Positions 1 through 7,164 of a DNA stretch of 17,168 nucleotides are shown piece by piece; position 1 is the stretch's first letter; each line of letters begins with the position of its first letter. The notes under the pieces were generated by a model. It was not told the DNA's origin and ran no database searches. It saw nothing but the letters and a program-made list of their open reading frames with translations. A program made the position numbers and the translations under genes. The stretch is from positions 1 to 17,168 of the forward strand of contig CAZGQD010000032.1 in assembly GCA_964527395.1 (NCBI GenBank), written 5' to 3'. This DNA is from GCA-2688265 sp964527395 (GTDB lineage: Archaea; Nanobdellota; Nanobdellia; Woesearchaeales; GW2011-AR9).

Positions 1-70
1 CCCAAAGCGATATTTTAGCTTTGGGGTTTCTTCACTTATGATTTAGGACAGCGCCTCTCAAAGCCTAAGG

Positions 71-80
71 TTTATATATC
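71..80 (+). promoter_or_regulatory. TATA box of the glutaredoxin-like gene
   Basis: TTTATATATC is a good archaeal TATA box. Its centre lies about 26 bp upstream of the ATG at 102, so transcription should begin at or next to that ATG and give a leaderless mRNA. This favours 102 over the GTG at 96. Confidence 0.6.
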
Positions 81-101
81 AGCTCATTTAGAAAAGTGAA
101 G

Positions 102-338
102 ATGGCATTAATCATATATACTTCACCTATCTGTCCATGGTCCCAGAAGACCAAAGATTTTCTAAATAAGCAAAAAATCCAATATGAAGAAAAGGACCTT
201 AGTGAAGACAAAATTGCTAGAAAAGAAATCTTAGATCTTTCTGGTCAAGTAGGAACACCAGTTATCAAGATTGGCAAAGAAATTCTCATTGGTTATAACC
301 CTGACAAAATCAAACAAGCCGTAAAGAAAAACAAATAA
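102..338 (+). CDS. Glutaredoxin-like protein with a CPWS active site
   Basis: This 78-residue protein has the thioredoxin-fold glutaredoxin pattern. It has an N-terminal strand, an active site CPWS at residues 11-14, the cis-proline segment GTPVI near residue 53, and a GY segment before the last helix. The family usually carries CPxC (often CPWC in NrdH/YruB-like members). Here the second cysteine is serine, which fits monothiol thiol transfer or deglutathionylation rather than dithiol reduction. I chose ATG 102 because of the TATA spacing; an in-frame GTG lies at 96. No redox partner gene is adjacent. A structured repeat element begins at its stop codon. The family is clear; the substrate is unknown. 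Confidence 0.85.
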   Translation: MALIIYTSPICPWSQKTKDFLNKQKIQYEEKDLSEDKIARKEILDLSGQVGTPVIKIGKEILIGYNPDKIKQAVKKNK

Positions 339-536
339 AGTAAATGTGCGAAATAATCGTACATTTACTATCTCGAAATGCAAAATCTAAAGATTTTGCA
401 TCTGGAAATTCTAAGAAATTTCCATGAAAGTGCTTAGTATTTACACAAAAAATATACGAATACTTGGTGATTAACCAAGTCTCGAACGGTTCCCGTGAGT
501 ATACTAAACACTTTGAGTATAACTTCTATTTACTTT
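337..536. repeat. Hairpin-module palindromic element, copy 1
   Basis: Nearly the whole gap between two convergent genes is self-complementary. AAAGTAAAT (337-345) pairs with ATTTACTTT (528-536). Inside are hairpins 340-347/361-368, 378-387/392-401 (module A), 403-410/417-424 (module B), 462-468/474-480 (module C, ACTTGGT...ACCAAGT) and 486-489/493-496. An inner stem 427-440/501-514 pairs at 13 of 14 positions and encloses module C. Modules A, B and C recur, with partly the same sequence, in the element at 10552-10800, but there the order is C-A-B. It could be a structured RNA, a convergent terminator region or a small non-autonomous mobile element. No coding potential was seen. Confidence 0.7.
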
Positions 537-544
537 CCTTAATT

Positions 545-1270
545 TTATTTTAATTCTGCATTCCGGTAAGCTTTGCTCCAACCAAGAGCTCTTCCAATTC
601 CAGACGTTTTAGCAACAACTCCTCTCCCATACCGTGTTTGCATCAATCTATCATTATCCCAAACACCAGTTTCTAAGTCAAGACAACCAGGCCCAAAAGG
701 AAATAGTGTTTCCATATAAGAATCAAATGAATCTGGATCACCACGTACAACCATCCCTTGTCTTTCCATCTTTCTAAGATCCAAACCTAATGCCATATAA
801 ACAGCCATATTTGTAGCAATAGACATTGGAGCTAAATCTTCATATCTAGATGCAATAGGAACAATTTCTACTTGATTCCCAAGCATATATTTGGCACAAT
901 GCCTTACTCCTCCTACAGAAAGCCTATCAGTAACAACTCCAACTTTTTTAGGAGCAATTCCTTCCTCTCTCCACAACTTTGCAGTTCTCCATAAGCAACT
1001 AAGACCATCCAAACCTTGATCTTCTACAAGAATATCAGAAGCATCAACTCCACCATAATTATCCATTTTAAAACCTTGAATCATATTTCTTCTCATTCTT
1101 TCGGCTTCAATATATCCTAGATCTACTCCAAGCATTCCAGAATATCTACCTGTCATTGTTACAGGACCTTTAAATTCATTCATAATAGACCAAGCAGTTG
1201 CATTCACTGCTCTTCTTCTAGTAAAATCTTCTCCTCCTCCAAAAACTAACAAATGATCTATTGATCTCAT
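545..1270 (-). CDS. DUF218 (YdcF/SanA-like) domain protein
   Basis: The 241-residue product matches the DUF218 pattern. It has a GGG loop after the first strand, RRRAVNATAWSIM as the following helix, a TGRYSG loop after the second strand, EAERM as the conserved EAE-type helix, an ILVEDQ strand, and a VGVVTDRLSVGGVRH segment matching the VTs-x-H-x-xRa region. DUF218 proteins have a Rossmann-like fold and are often tied to cell-envelope processes; no reaction is established for this one. An ATG at 1288 is in frame, but the TATA box at 1291-1300 lies about 25 bp before the ATG at 1270, so I chose 1270. A second DUF218 gene lies at 4883-5542. There is no signal peptide or membrane segment. Confidence 0.7.
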   Translation of the reverse strand: MRSIDHLLVFGGGEDFTRRRAVNATAWSIMNEFKGPVTMTGRYSGMLGVDLGYIEAERMRRNMIQGFKMDNYGGVDASDILVEDQGLDGLSCLWRTAKLWREEGIAPKKVGVVTDRLSVGGVRHCAKYMLGNQVEIVPIASRYEDLAPMSIATNMAVYMALGLDLRKMERQGMVVRGDPDSFDSYMETLFPFGPGCLDLETGVWDNDRLMQTRYGRGVVAKTSGIGRALGWSKAYRNAELK

Positions 1271-1290
1271 GAATCCGCAAAATTCCATCT

Positions 1291-1300
1291 TATTTATAAG
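1291..1300 (-). promoter_or_regulatory. TATA box of the DUF218 gene at 545-1270
   Basis: On the minus strand this reads CTTATAAATA, with its centre about 25 bp before the ATG at 1270. It is only a few bases from the upstream in-frame ATG at 1288, so it argues for the shorter protein. The divergent DJ-1 gene starts 60 bp away, so this short gap holds both promoters. Confidence 0.6.
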
Positions 1301-1347
1301 AATTTAGCTACGTAAAGCTTATTAACACCCAATCCTACCAAGCTTAC

Positions 1348-1974
1348 ATGAGAATAGCTCTCGTAGTAGCAAATGAAGGTTATCGTGACGAAGAGTATGA
1401 TGTCCCTCTCAAACTTCTAAAAAATGCAGGTTTTACAGTAAGCACCATAGCAAAAAACCTAGGTACAGCAGTAGGAAAACTAGGTGGGACTTGCGAAATC
1501 AACCTAACATTACAAGAATTAAACATGGAAGAATACCAAGCTTTAGTCTTCATTGGCGGTCCAGGTGCAACTATCTATCAAGACGATGAAAGAGTACATG
1601 AGCTAATCAAACAAACAAAAACAGCTAACAAACTTCTAGCAGCTATTTGTATAGCTCCAACCATTCTAGCTAAAGCAGGCGCTTTAAGAGGCAAAAAAGC
1701 AACTGTTTGGAACGGCGACACAACCCAAGGCCCTCTCCTAGAATCCTGTGGAGCAGAATACCTCAATGAGCCAGTAGTTATAGACGAGAACCTAATTACA
1801 GCTAACGGCCCAGAAGCCGCAAACCAATTCGCTAAAGCCATCATCAAGCACCTAAAGAATCAAGAAGAAAATCAAGAAAGCCAAAATAATCCCGAAACTC
1901 AAGAAACCACTCAAGAAAACGACCAAAAAACAAGTAAAACACCTTCAAAACCAGACTCATTAGATGAATTCTAA
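1348..1974 (+). CDS. DJ-1/PfpI family protein
   Basis: The 208-residue product is a class I glutamine-amidotransferase-like protein of the DJ-1/PfpI superfamily. Residues 1-170 form the domain. It has the acidic E15/E16 near the N-terminus, the FIGGPGA loop (68-74), and the nucleophile elbow AAICIAPTILAKAG with the likely catalytic C101. The residue after the cysteine is isoleucine, not the histidine of PfpI proteases, so it is more DJ-1-like. Known members act as deglycases, glyoxalases, chaperones or proteases; which applies here cannot be told. Residues 171-208 are a low-complexity Gln/Glu/Asn/Thr/Ser tail not needed for the fold. The promoter lies in the short divergent gap, with a weak TATA-like GCTTATTAAC near 1318. 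Confidence 0.85.
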   Translation: MRIALVVANEGYRDEEYDVPLKLLKNAGFTVSTIAKNLGTAVGKLGGTCEINLTLQELNMEEYQALVFIGGPGATIYQDDERVHELIKQTKTANKLLAAICIAPTILAKAGALRGKKATVWNGDTTQGPLLESCGAEYLNEPVVIDENLITANGPEAANQFAKAIIKHLKNQEENQESQNNPETQETTQENDQKTSKTPSKPDSLDEF

Positions 1975-2003
1975 GTTCAATTAAGCACATTCATGGGCGT
2001 AAC

Positions 2004-2012
2004 CTTTATAAA
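2004..2012 (+). promoter_or_regulatory. TATA box of the translation operon
   Basis: CTTTATAAA lies about 30 bp upstream of the rpl44e ATG at 2039. No other strong TATA box is seen in the short gaps up to nop10, so the four translation genes are probably one transcript from here. Confidence 0.6.
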
Positions 2013-2038
2013 CAGATAGCCGCCAGAACGCTTTACTT

Positions 2039-2347
2039 ATGAAAATCCCAAAAGTTCAAAAAAGATACTGTAAGTATTGCAGAAAGCACACAGAGTGTAA
2101 AGTTGCTCAAAATAAGCGTAAAACTGCAAGTTCTCTAAGCCAAGGTTCAAAGTACCGAGCAAGAAATAGAGGTCTAGCAAGAGGGAACGGTAACTTAGGT
2201 AGGTATTCTAAGCCTGCTGTAACTAAATTTAAGCGTTCAGGAGCAAAATCCACAAAAAAGACAGATTTAAGATACGCATGTCAAACTTGTAAAAAAACAA
2301 GTGTACAATCAAAAGGAATTCGAGCAAAACGTGTAGAAATGGTGTAG
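2039..2347 (+). CDS. rpl44e: Large-subunit ribosomal protein eL42 (L44e)
   Basis: The 102-residue basic protein starts MKIPKVQKRYCKYCRKHT, the hallmark of archaeal L44e. It has a four-cysteine zinc ribbon formed by C11, C14, C81 and C84, and ends in the conserved RAKRVEMV. In the large ribosomal subunit L44e contributes near the E site. It is the first gene of the operon and the next gene, rps27e, starts 4 bp after its stop. The middle part (residues 35-55) is Arg/Gly/Asn-rich, as usual in the family. Length and motifs are normal. Confidence 0.97.
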   Translation: MKIPKVQKRYCKYCRKHTECKVAQNKRKTASSLSQGSKYRARNRGLARGNGNLGRYSKPAVTKFKRSGAKSTKKTDLRYACQTCKKTSVQSKGIRAKRVEMV

Positions 2348-2351
2348 TCCA

Positions 2352-2528
2352 ATGAAAAGCGAAACAAGATCAAAATTTATTAAAGTACGTTGCCCAAAGT
2401 GTAAAAATGAGCAAACTGTTTATGGTAATGCCTCAACTAAGGTATCCTGCCTAGTTTGTGAAAGAGAATTGGTCTACCCAACTGGCGGTAAGTCTAAAAT
2501 TTCTGCACGAGTTCTAGAAATCCATTAA
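2352..2528 (+). CDS. rps27e: Small-subunit ribosomal protein eS27 (S27e)
   Basis: This short 58-residue gene follows rpl44e by 4 bp. The translation shows a zinc ribbon CPKC (C14, C17) and CLVC (C33, C36) spaced as in S27e. The conserved tail GGKSKISARVLEI corresponds to the family's G-G-K-x-x-I/A-x-A-x-V-L-E end. It is a component of the 30S subunit. The rpl44e-rps27e pairing is highly conserved in archaea and supports the call. It is translationally linked to its upstream neighbour. Confidence 0.95.
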   Translation: MKSETRSKFIKVRCPKCKNEQTVYGNASTKVSCLVCERELVYPTGGKSKISARVLEIH

Positions 2529-2610
2529 ATTAGTTGTTCTTTTGAGCAAACTTTTAAAAGAACTTCATTTAACTTATCTTAACAGGCTCTACCAAAAAGA
2601 GAGCTATAAA

Positions 2611-2616
2611 GGAGAC
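2611..2616 (+). promoter_or_regulatory. Possible ribosome binding site of aif2a
   Basis: GGAGAC sits 9-12 nt upstream of the ATG at 2626. It is a rare Shine-Dalgarno-like match in this window and supports 2626 rather than the TTG at 2542 as the aIF2-alpha start. It is a little farther from the start than ideal. Confidence 0.4.
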
Positions 2617-2625
2617 CAACCAAGA

Positions 2626-3420
2626 ATGTTATACAAAAAAACAAGGCAAGTTAAGGAAGGTGACGTAGTTCTTTGTAAAGTTACCAAGATTTTTCACAGT
2701 TCTGTTTTCGCTGACCTTCTAGAGTATGGCACTTCAGGAATGATTCACATATCTGAGATTGCTCCAGGTAGAATTAGAAACTTAAGAGATTATGTTAAAG
2801 AAGATAAGCAAATCATTTGTGTAGTTCTAAGAATTAACAAAGAGCGAGGCCACATTGACCTTTCTTTAAGAAGGGTAGCTTCTAACCAGCAAAGACAAAA
2901 GTTGGACGAAATCAAGCAAGAATTAAAGGCTGAGCAAATTATTACTAAATTAGCTTCTGAAGAAAAAAAGAAACTTTTCCCTTTCTATAAAGAGATCTCA
3001 GAAAATATCCTTAAAGAATACACTTACTTACATGAGGCTTTCAAATTAGTTGCAAAAGAAGACTTAGACTTAAAAGACCTAAACATAGACTCTGCTCTAG
3101 CAAAGAAGCTAACTGAAGCAGTAAAACAACGTTTCAAAGAACCTTTAGCTGTTTTCAAGGGTGTAATTTCCTTAAAAAGTTACGCTCCTGCTGGTGTATC
3201 TGATATCAAGGCCCTTTTGGAACAAATCCAAGACTTACGTTCAGACTTAGTAATCAAATATATGGGTGCTGGTAAATATTCTTTTTCTTTCAAAGACAAA
3301 AACATCAAAAACGCTGAAAAGGACCTTTCAAAGATGGAAAAGGTAGTCCAAGGTTTTTCTGATGGCAAAGTAACAAGTTCAAACTTCGCTCGTCAAAAGG
3401 CCGAAATGGAAGAACAATGA
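2626..3420 (+). CDS. eif2a: Translation initiation factor aIF2 alpha subunit
   Basis: The alpha subunit of aIF2 helps deliver initiator Met-tRNA to the small subunit. From ATG 2626 the protein has 264 residues, the normal family length. It starts with the S1/OB domain (EGDVVLCKV; then EYGTSGMIHISE and RNLRDYVKE, then GHIDLSLRRV), followed by a helical middle and the C-terminal alpha/beta domain (SYAPAGVSDIKALLE... KYSFSFKDKN). The frame stays open upstream to a TTG at 2542, which would add 28 residues without family support. The stop overlaps the nop10 start (ATGA). The position between rps27e and nop10 is the classical archaeal order. Confidence 0.95.
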   Translation: MLYKKTRQVKEGDVVLCKVTKIFHSSVFADLLEYGTSGMIHISEIAPGRIRNLRDYVKEDKQIICVVLRINKERGHIDLSLRRVASNQQRQKLDEIKQELKAEQIITKLASEEKKKLFPFYKEISENILKEYTYLHEAFKLVAKEDLDLKDLNIDSALAKKLTEAVKQRFKEPLAVFKGVISLKSYAPAGVSDIKALLEQIQDLRSDLVIKYMGAGKYSFSFKDKNIKNAEKDLSKMEKVVQGFSDGKVTSSNFARQKAEMEEQ

Positions 3421-3599
3421 AATACATAAAAAAGTGCTCAAACCATTCTTGTCAAAGTTATACTATGCAAGATAATTGCCCTAAATGTAACTCAGAAGCA
3501 ATAAGACCTCTTCCTCCAAAATTCTCATTAGATGACAAATATGTTAATCTAAAACGTAAGGCCAAAGAAGAGCAAAGACAAGCACTCAACTTAATCTAA
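3417..3599 (+). CDS. nop10: H/ACA RNP protein Nop10
   Basis: The 60-residue protein has the Nop10 pattern. A small zinc ribbon is formed by C7, C12, C21 and C24 around the YTMQDNCPKC segment. The PLPPKFSLDDKYVNLKRK motif that follows contacts Cbf5 in the family. Nop10 belongs to the archaeal H/ACA ribonucleoprotein that converts uridine to pseudouridine in rRNA. The ATG overlaps the aif2a TGA by four bases, which indicates translational coupling. Its stop codon overlaps the stop of the convergent ATPase gene. It is the last gene of the operon here; the PAC2 gene that often follows lies near 7165-7974 on the other strand. Confidence 0.95.
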   Translation: MKYIKKCSNHSCQSYTMQDNCPKCNSEAIRPLPPKFSLDDKYVNLKRKAKEEQRQALNLI

Positions 3600-4765
3600 G
3601 CAAGCAAAAACTCCTTCAAAGATACACTAATCTCCTCAACTGTTTCTTCAGATACAAGAATCTCTTTTTTAATGAATCTATGTTTCTCTCTGACTTCTTT
3701 CAAGCCCATAAACTCTCTTTCAGGAATTTTCTTACTTGCAACCACATTTATTGCCTGAGCATCAATTACAAAATCAACTTCATTTTTTTCTCTCCAATAA
3801 TACAAGTCTTTTCTCTTCTTAAAAAAATGCATAGCTACAGTATTTTCATAAGCTTTTGATTTCTCAAATCTGCTAGTAAAAATCTTAGCAAAGCCATAAT
3901 CTATCGAATAATATTTAGAAACTCTAAATCCAATAAACTTAGTTTTGGCTGAGTACGAGAAAAACGGAACTTCAAATATCAAATACACATCTTCAGCTAA
4001 AGATAAATATGATTTTACAGTATTTACAGAAAGCCCCAGCTGTTTTGCTAACTTGTTAAAACTAACTCTAACTCCTGGATTTGATAAGAGGTACTTAAGC
4101 AATTCTCTTAACTGTTTGCTATTATTAATCCCATATTTAGAAATTATATCTTTTTCTACAATAGTATCAAAATAATTCACTAGCAACTCTTTTTTCCTTT
4201 CTTTGTCTTTTTCCAGTACGACTTCAGGAAAACCACCATATTCTAAATATTCACCCAAATCACCCTCAGAAAAATCCAAAAATTCCTTATAAGTCAATGG
4301 CGCAACTTCAAAAGTAAATACTCTTCCAGTCAAAAGTGTTCCTAAGTCTTTTGAAATTAAAGAAGAATTTGATCCAGATATAACAAATTTCACATTAGTT
4401 TCTTTGTCATAATGTGTTCTAATCCAACTTTCAAACTTAGGAATTGTTTGTATCTCATCTAAGAAAAGATACAATCTATCAGAACCTAAGCTTAATTGCA
4501 ATATTTTCTCTAAAAGTTCTATAGATTTGTACTCCAAAAAGCGATAATCATCCAGATTTACAAAAACACAATGCTTTCCTTCAAGTTCAGATATAACTTG
4601 CCTCATTATTGTAGATTTTCCAGACCTTCTAATTCCTTTAATTACAATAGTCTCTCTTCTATCAACGTACTTCATTATTTTATCTACATACGCCTTTCTT
4701 TTGATACCAATCCTAAGTTCTGAATACTCCAAAAGTATCTCTTTCAGTTCATTATCACTTAACAT
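3596..4765 (-). CDS. AAA_14/DUF4143 family ATPase
   Basis: The 389-residue product is a typical archaeal stand-alone AAA+ ATPase. Walker A is GIRRSGKST (residues 44-52), Walker B LYLFLDEIQ (98-106), and sensor VISGSNSSL (128-136). The GGFPEVVL element (177-184) and a winged-helix segment (about 232-262, FNKLAKQLGLSVNTVKSYLS) follow. The C-terminal DUF4143 part has YYWREKNEVDFVID (322-335), which resembles a PD-(D/E)xK nuclease core, although activity is unproven in most members. Its role is unknown; such genes are common and mobile in archaea. ATG 4765 is placed about 25 bp from a strong TATA box. The gene is convergent with nop10, sharing stop-codon bases. Confidence 0.9.
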   Translation of the reverse strand: MLSDNELKEILLEYSELRIGIKRKAYVDKIMKYVDRRETIVIKGIRRSGKSTIMRQVISELEGKHCVFVNLDDYRFLEYKSIELLEKILQLSLGSDRLYLFLDEIQTIPKFESWIRTHYDKETNVKFVISGSNSSLISKDLGTLLTGRVFTFEVAPLTYKEFLDFSEGDLGEYLEYGGFPEVVLEKDKERKKELLVNYFDTIVEKDIISKYGINNSKQLRELLKYLLSNPGVRVSFNKLAKQLGLSVNTVKSYLSLAEDVYLIFEVPFFSYSAKTKFIGFRVSKYYSIDYGFAKIFTSRFEKSKAYENTVAMHFFKKRKDLYYWREKNEVDFVIDAQAINVVASKKIPEREFMGLKEVREKHRFIKKEILVSEETVEEISVSLKEFLLA

Positions 4766-4783
4766 TTACCTTAAAAAAGCAAG

Positions 4784-4829
4784 TTTATTTATAAAGGTTT
4801 TCAATGAACTGAAAGGCTTTATAAATAAA
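4784..4829. promoter_or_regulatory. Divergent promoter built as an inverted repeat
   Basis: TTTATTTATAAAG (4784-4796) and CTTTATAAATAAA (4817-4829) are perfect 13-bp inverted copies, 20 bp apart. On the minus strand the left arm is a TATA box about 25 bp before the ATPase ATG at 4765. The right arm is a plus-strand TATA box, but it would place transcription near 4847, upstream of the DUF218 gene at 4883. A nearer plus-strand TATA-like site (ATTATAAGC, 4852-4860) has the leaderless spacing to that ATG. The arrangement may be a symmetric regulator site or simply two opposed TATA boxes. Confidence 0.6.
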
Positions 4830-4882
4830 ACAGCTAAATTGATTCATAACCATTATAAGCATTTTTCAAATAATTAGATTAA

Positions 4883-5542
4883 ATGAGCCAAAAAGAAATT
4901 GACATTCTAGCCAAAAAGGTTTGGAACTATCACCATGTTAACCACATTCTAGCACCTGCAGATGCTCTTTTTATTCTTTGTAGCCATGATTTAAGAGTTG
5001 CAGAATATGCTGCTAAACTATTCAAAGAGAAATATGCACCACTCATTTTAATTTCCGAAGGGATTGCTCACAAAGGAGATCTGGTTGAAACTCCATGGGA
5101 AAAACCAGAATCTGAAGTTTTCGCAGACAGATTAATTGAATTAGGCATTCCAAAAGAAAAGATCATCTTAGAAACTAAAGCTACAAATTGTGGTGAAAAC
5201 GTTCTTTTCATGCAAAAGGTTCTTCAAGATAATAATATTCAAATAAATTCTTTAATTGCAATACAAAAACCATACATGAAGAGAAGAACATTTGCCACAA
5301 TCAAAAAACATTGGCCAGATAAAAAACTAATAGTAAGTTCTCCAAAAATAAGCTACCAAGATTATCCTAATAAAAACATCTCAAAAAGCGATTTAATCAA
5401 TATTATAGTAGGAGATTTACAAAGGATAAAGTTCTATCCAGAAAAAGGCTTCCAAATTTATCAAGAGATTCCAACAGATGTCTGGGACTCATATGAAAAA
5501 CTATTAGCTTTAGGCTTCACAAAACACCTGATGAAGAATTAG
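4883..5542 (+). CDS. YdcF-like DUF218 domain protein
   Basis: The 219-residue protein matches the YdcF branch of DUF218. ADALFILCSHDLRVAEYAAKL is the first strand-loop-helix. Then come LILISEG (the SGG-like loop), ESEVFADRLIELGIP (the E-x-x-x-F/M helix), KIILETKATNCGENV (the conserved E-x-x-S/A-T-N-T-x-E-N region) and IAIQKPYMKRRTF (the VTxPyHmrR-like region). The family has a Rossmann-like fold and may bind nucleotide or envelope precursors; no reaction is assigned. No signal peptide or membrane helix is seen, so it is probably cytosolic. It is divergent from the AAA_14 ATPase. Confidence 0.85.
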   Translation: MSQKEIDILAKKVWNYHHVNHILAPADALFILCSHDLRVAEYAAKLFKEKYAPLILISEGIAHKGDLVETPWEKPESEVFADRLIELGIPKEKIILETKATNCGENVLFMQKVLQDNNIQINSLIAIQKPYMKRRTFATIKKHWPDKKLIVSSPKISYQDYPNKNISKSDLINIIVGDLQRIKFYPEKGFQIYQEIPTDVWDSYEKLLALGFTKHLMKN

Positions 5543-5645
5543 TTTAAGCTGAAATATTCAAATTTACGAAGAAACATATGCTTTTCCGGAAAAACCACGA
5601 AAATTCACCAAAAAAGCATTTTAAAAGAAAATTTCTAAAAAATTG

Positions 5646-6284
5646 ATGTATAGTTACATGTATATTGATGAGAGTGGTGATTGTGGGATGAAAGGATCGA
5701 AGTATCTAGTCCTTTCTGCTCTTTTGATAAAAGAACCAAAGGATTTAGATAAAATTATCAAAAATATGAGAAGAAATAAATTCAAAAAAACATTAAATAA
5801 AATAACTGAAATAAAAGCCAACAATTCCTCAAAGGAAGTAATCAAATTTATGCTAAACTGTTTGAACAAAATAGAAAATTCTAAGATATTTTTTGTAGTT
5901 TTGGAGAAAAATAAGGTATCTAGTAATTTTTTAAGAAGAAATAGCCATAAATTATACAATTTCGTAGCTGGAAAACTTGCAAAAAACCTCTCATTAAATG
6001 AAAATTTCTTGGAAATTAAGATAGATAAATCTAAAGGAGGAGAACTACTAAGAAAAGATTTTGATAATTATTTTTTATCCAAACTTCTATCTAACTCTAA
6101 TATAAACAATGTTTCAATACATCATAGTTATTCACACTCTTGGTCTGGCTTACAATTTGCTGACATTTTAGCTTGGTCTTGTTTTCAAAAATTCGAACAC
6201 CAGAACAGTGAATTTATGAACATAATCAAAATAGAAAGAAGAACATTTCATTTATTCAAAAAGAAGAGAGCAGAACCCAATTAG
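5646..6284 (+). CDS. DUF3800 domain protein
   Basis: The 212-residue product begins YIDESGD near residue 6, the signature opening of DUF3800, a family predicted to have an RNase H-like fold. Candidate metal-binding acids are D8 in YIDESG, D127 in KIDKSK and D173 in LQFADILAW near the C-terminus, all in the expected order. The Lys/Asn-rich middle is less conserved. DUF3800 genes are common on mobile elements and near defence genes; the function is unproven. I chose ATG 5646 (a TTG precedes it at 5643), about 25 bp after the TATA-like CATTTTAAAAG at 5618-5627. ATG 5658 is possible but would trim the first strand. Confidence 0.75.
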   Translation: MYSYMYIDESGDCGMKGSKYLVLSALLIKEPKDLDKIIKNMRRNKFKKTLNKITEIKANNSSKEVIKFMLNCLNKIENSKIFFVVLEKNKVSSNFLRRNSHKLYNFVAGKLAKNLSLNENFLEIKIDKSKGGELLRKDFDNYFLSKLLSNSNINNVSIHHSYSHSWSGLQFADILAWSCFQKFEHQNSEFMNIIKIERRTFHLFKKKRAEPN

Positions 6285-6289
6285 ACTAA

Positions 6290-6353
6290 TGATGTCGCGC
6301 ACCTCAAGGTACACTGCTAAGAAGGTTTTACCTGCTAACAACACAAAGCAGGT
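6290..6353. other. Short hairpins after the DUF3800 gene
   Basis: In the convergent gap 6285-6412, ACCTGCT (6330-6336) pairs with AGCAGGT (6347-6353) across a 10-nt loop. T-rich sequence follows on the plus strand. Shorter ACCT/AGGT repeats lie just before it (6301-6310, 6323-6333). It may help terminate the DUF3800 transcript or be a decayed repeat. The rest of the gap shows nothing clear. Confidence 0.35.
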
Positions 6354-6412
6354 TCATTTATTTAAATCTTTGCTATAGTCAACTAAATTCCAGCCAAATT
6401 CAACAGAAAACA

Positions 6413-7090
6413 TCAAGGTTTAAGTTCTGCTCCATTTAACCAAGATGTATCATGCAAATACACCCCTCCAATTTTAAGAACAGACATTGCAAGCTTTCTT
6501 ATTTTCTCTTCATATGGTGAAAAATACCTCATTCCTTCTCCAGGCACTGTACTCAAAATAGCTACTGCAACTAAATCTAAATCATTTCCAGTCCTATCCA
6601 CCACTCTATCAATAGCATTTTGATCATTAATATCTAATACAATATGATACTCTTCTTCAATTGCTTTTTGTCTTGGATCAAAGCCAGACCTTGAAAATTG
6701 CCTAGCTTCTAACATATCTATTGTCCAAGTTTCTGCTCCAAGTTGCCTTATTACCCTAGCAAATGTTGGCTTCTTTCCACATCCAAGATCTAATACCTTA
6801 TATCCTTCCAATATTCTTGCTTCAACTAATCTATCAAAAGGAAAATTTTCATGTGAAATAGATCCATCTTCTACAATTTCATATAGTAAAGGGTGTTGAG
6901 TCATAGCCATAGCAAATGTTAGGTTATGTCCGGCAATTGCAGTGTTAAAATAATCTCCAAATCCCATTACTTCACCAACCCCTGTATACTTAGAACCAAT
7001 GGAAGGAATAGTTGGTCCACATAAAACCTTCATCTTATCTACTAATGAAAAAGTTAATCTTTGCACATTCTCTAAATAATCTTCAGCCAC
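6413..7090 (-). CDS. Class I SAM-dependent methyltransferase
   Basis: The 225-residue protein has the Rossmann methyltransferase core in its second half. Motif I is KVLDLGCGKKP (residues 98-108), where SAM binds. An acidic residue ends strand 2 (TIDM, D125), LDINDQ (152-157) fits the adenine-contacting acidic loop, DLDLVAVAILSTVP (170-183) is strand 4, and LKIGGVYLHDTSW (205-217) is the strand 5/6 region. The N-terminal 95 residues are a separate, unrecognised lead that may define the substrate. The start codon is GTG at 7090, supported by the TATA box at 7112-7123; the next internal ATG would be at 7033. The substrate is unknown and no partner gene is adjacent. Confidence 0.8.
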   Translation of the reverse strand: MAEDYLENVQRLTFSLVDKMKVLCGPTIPSIGSKYTGVGEVMGFGDYFNTAIAGHNLTFAMAMTQHPLLYEIVEDGSISHENFPFDRLVEARILEGYKVLDLGCGKKPTFARVIRQLGAETWTIDMLEARQFSRSGFDPRQKAIEEEYHIVLDINDQNAIDRVVDRTGNDLDLVAVAILSTVPGEGMRYFSPYEEKIRKLAMSVLKIGGVYLHDTSWLNGAELKP

Positions 7091-7111
7091 TTTAGAGCTA
7101 ATTTTTACTAG

Positions 7112-7123
7112 TTTTTTATAAAC
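7112..7123 (-). promoter_or_regulatory. TATA box of the methyltransferase gene
   Basis: On the minus strand this reads GTTTATAAAAAA, centred about 27 bp before the GTG at 7090. The spacing supports GTG as the true start of a leaderless transcript. Confidence 0.55.
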
Positions 7124-7164
7124 AATTGCCTTAGAAAACGAATTTAAAATTAAATAAACACCAT

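Noticed and set aside
2542..2625. A TTG-started N-terminal extension of aIF2-alpha
   Set aside because: Family members begin near the ATG at 2626. The extension has no family support and no ribosome binding site, while GGAG precedes 2626.
6290..6310. Similarity of GTCGCG-x-ACCT here to the 3' end of the element at 10759-10774
   Set aside because: Only about ten bases match, with a gap, and none of the A, B or C hairpins is present. It could be chance.
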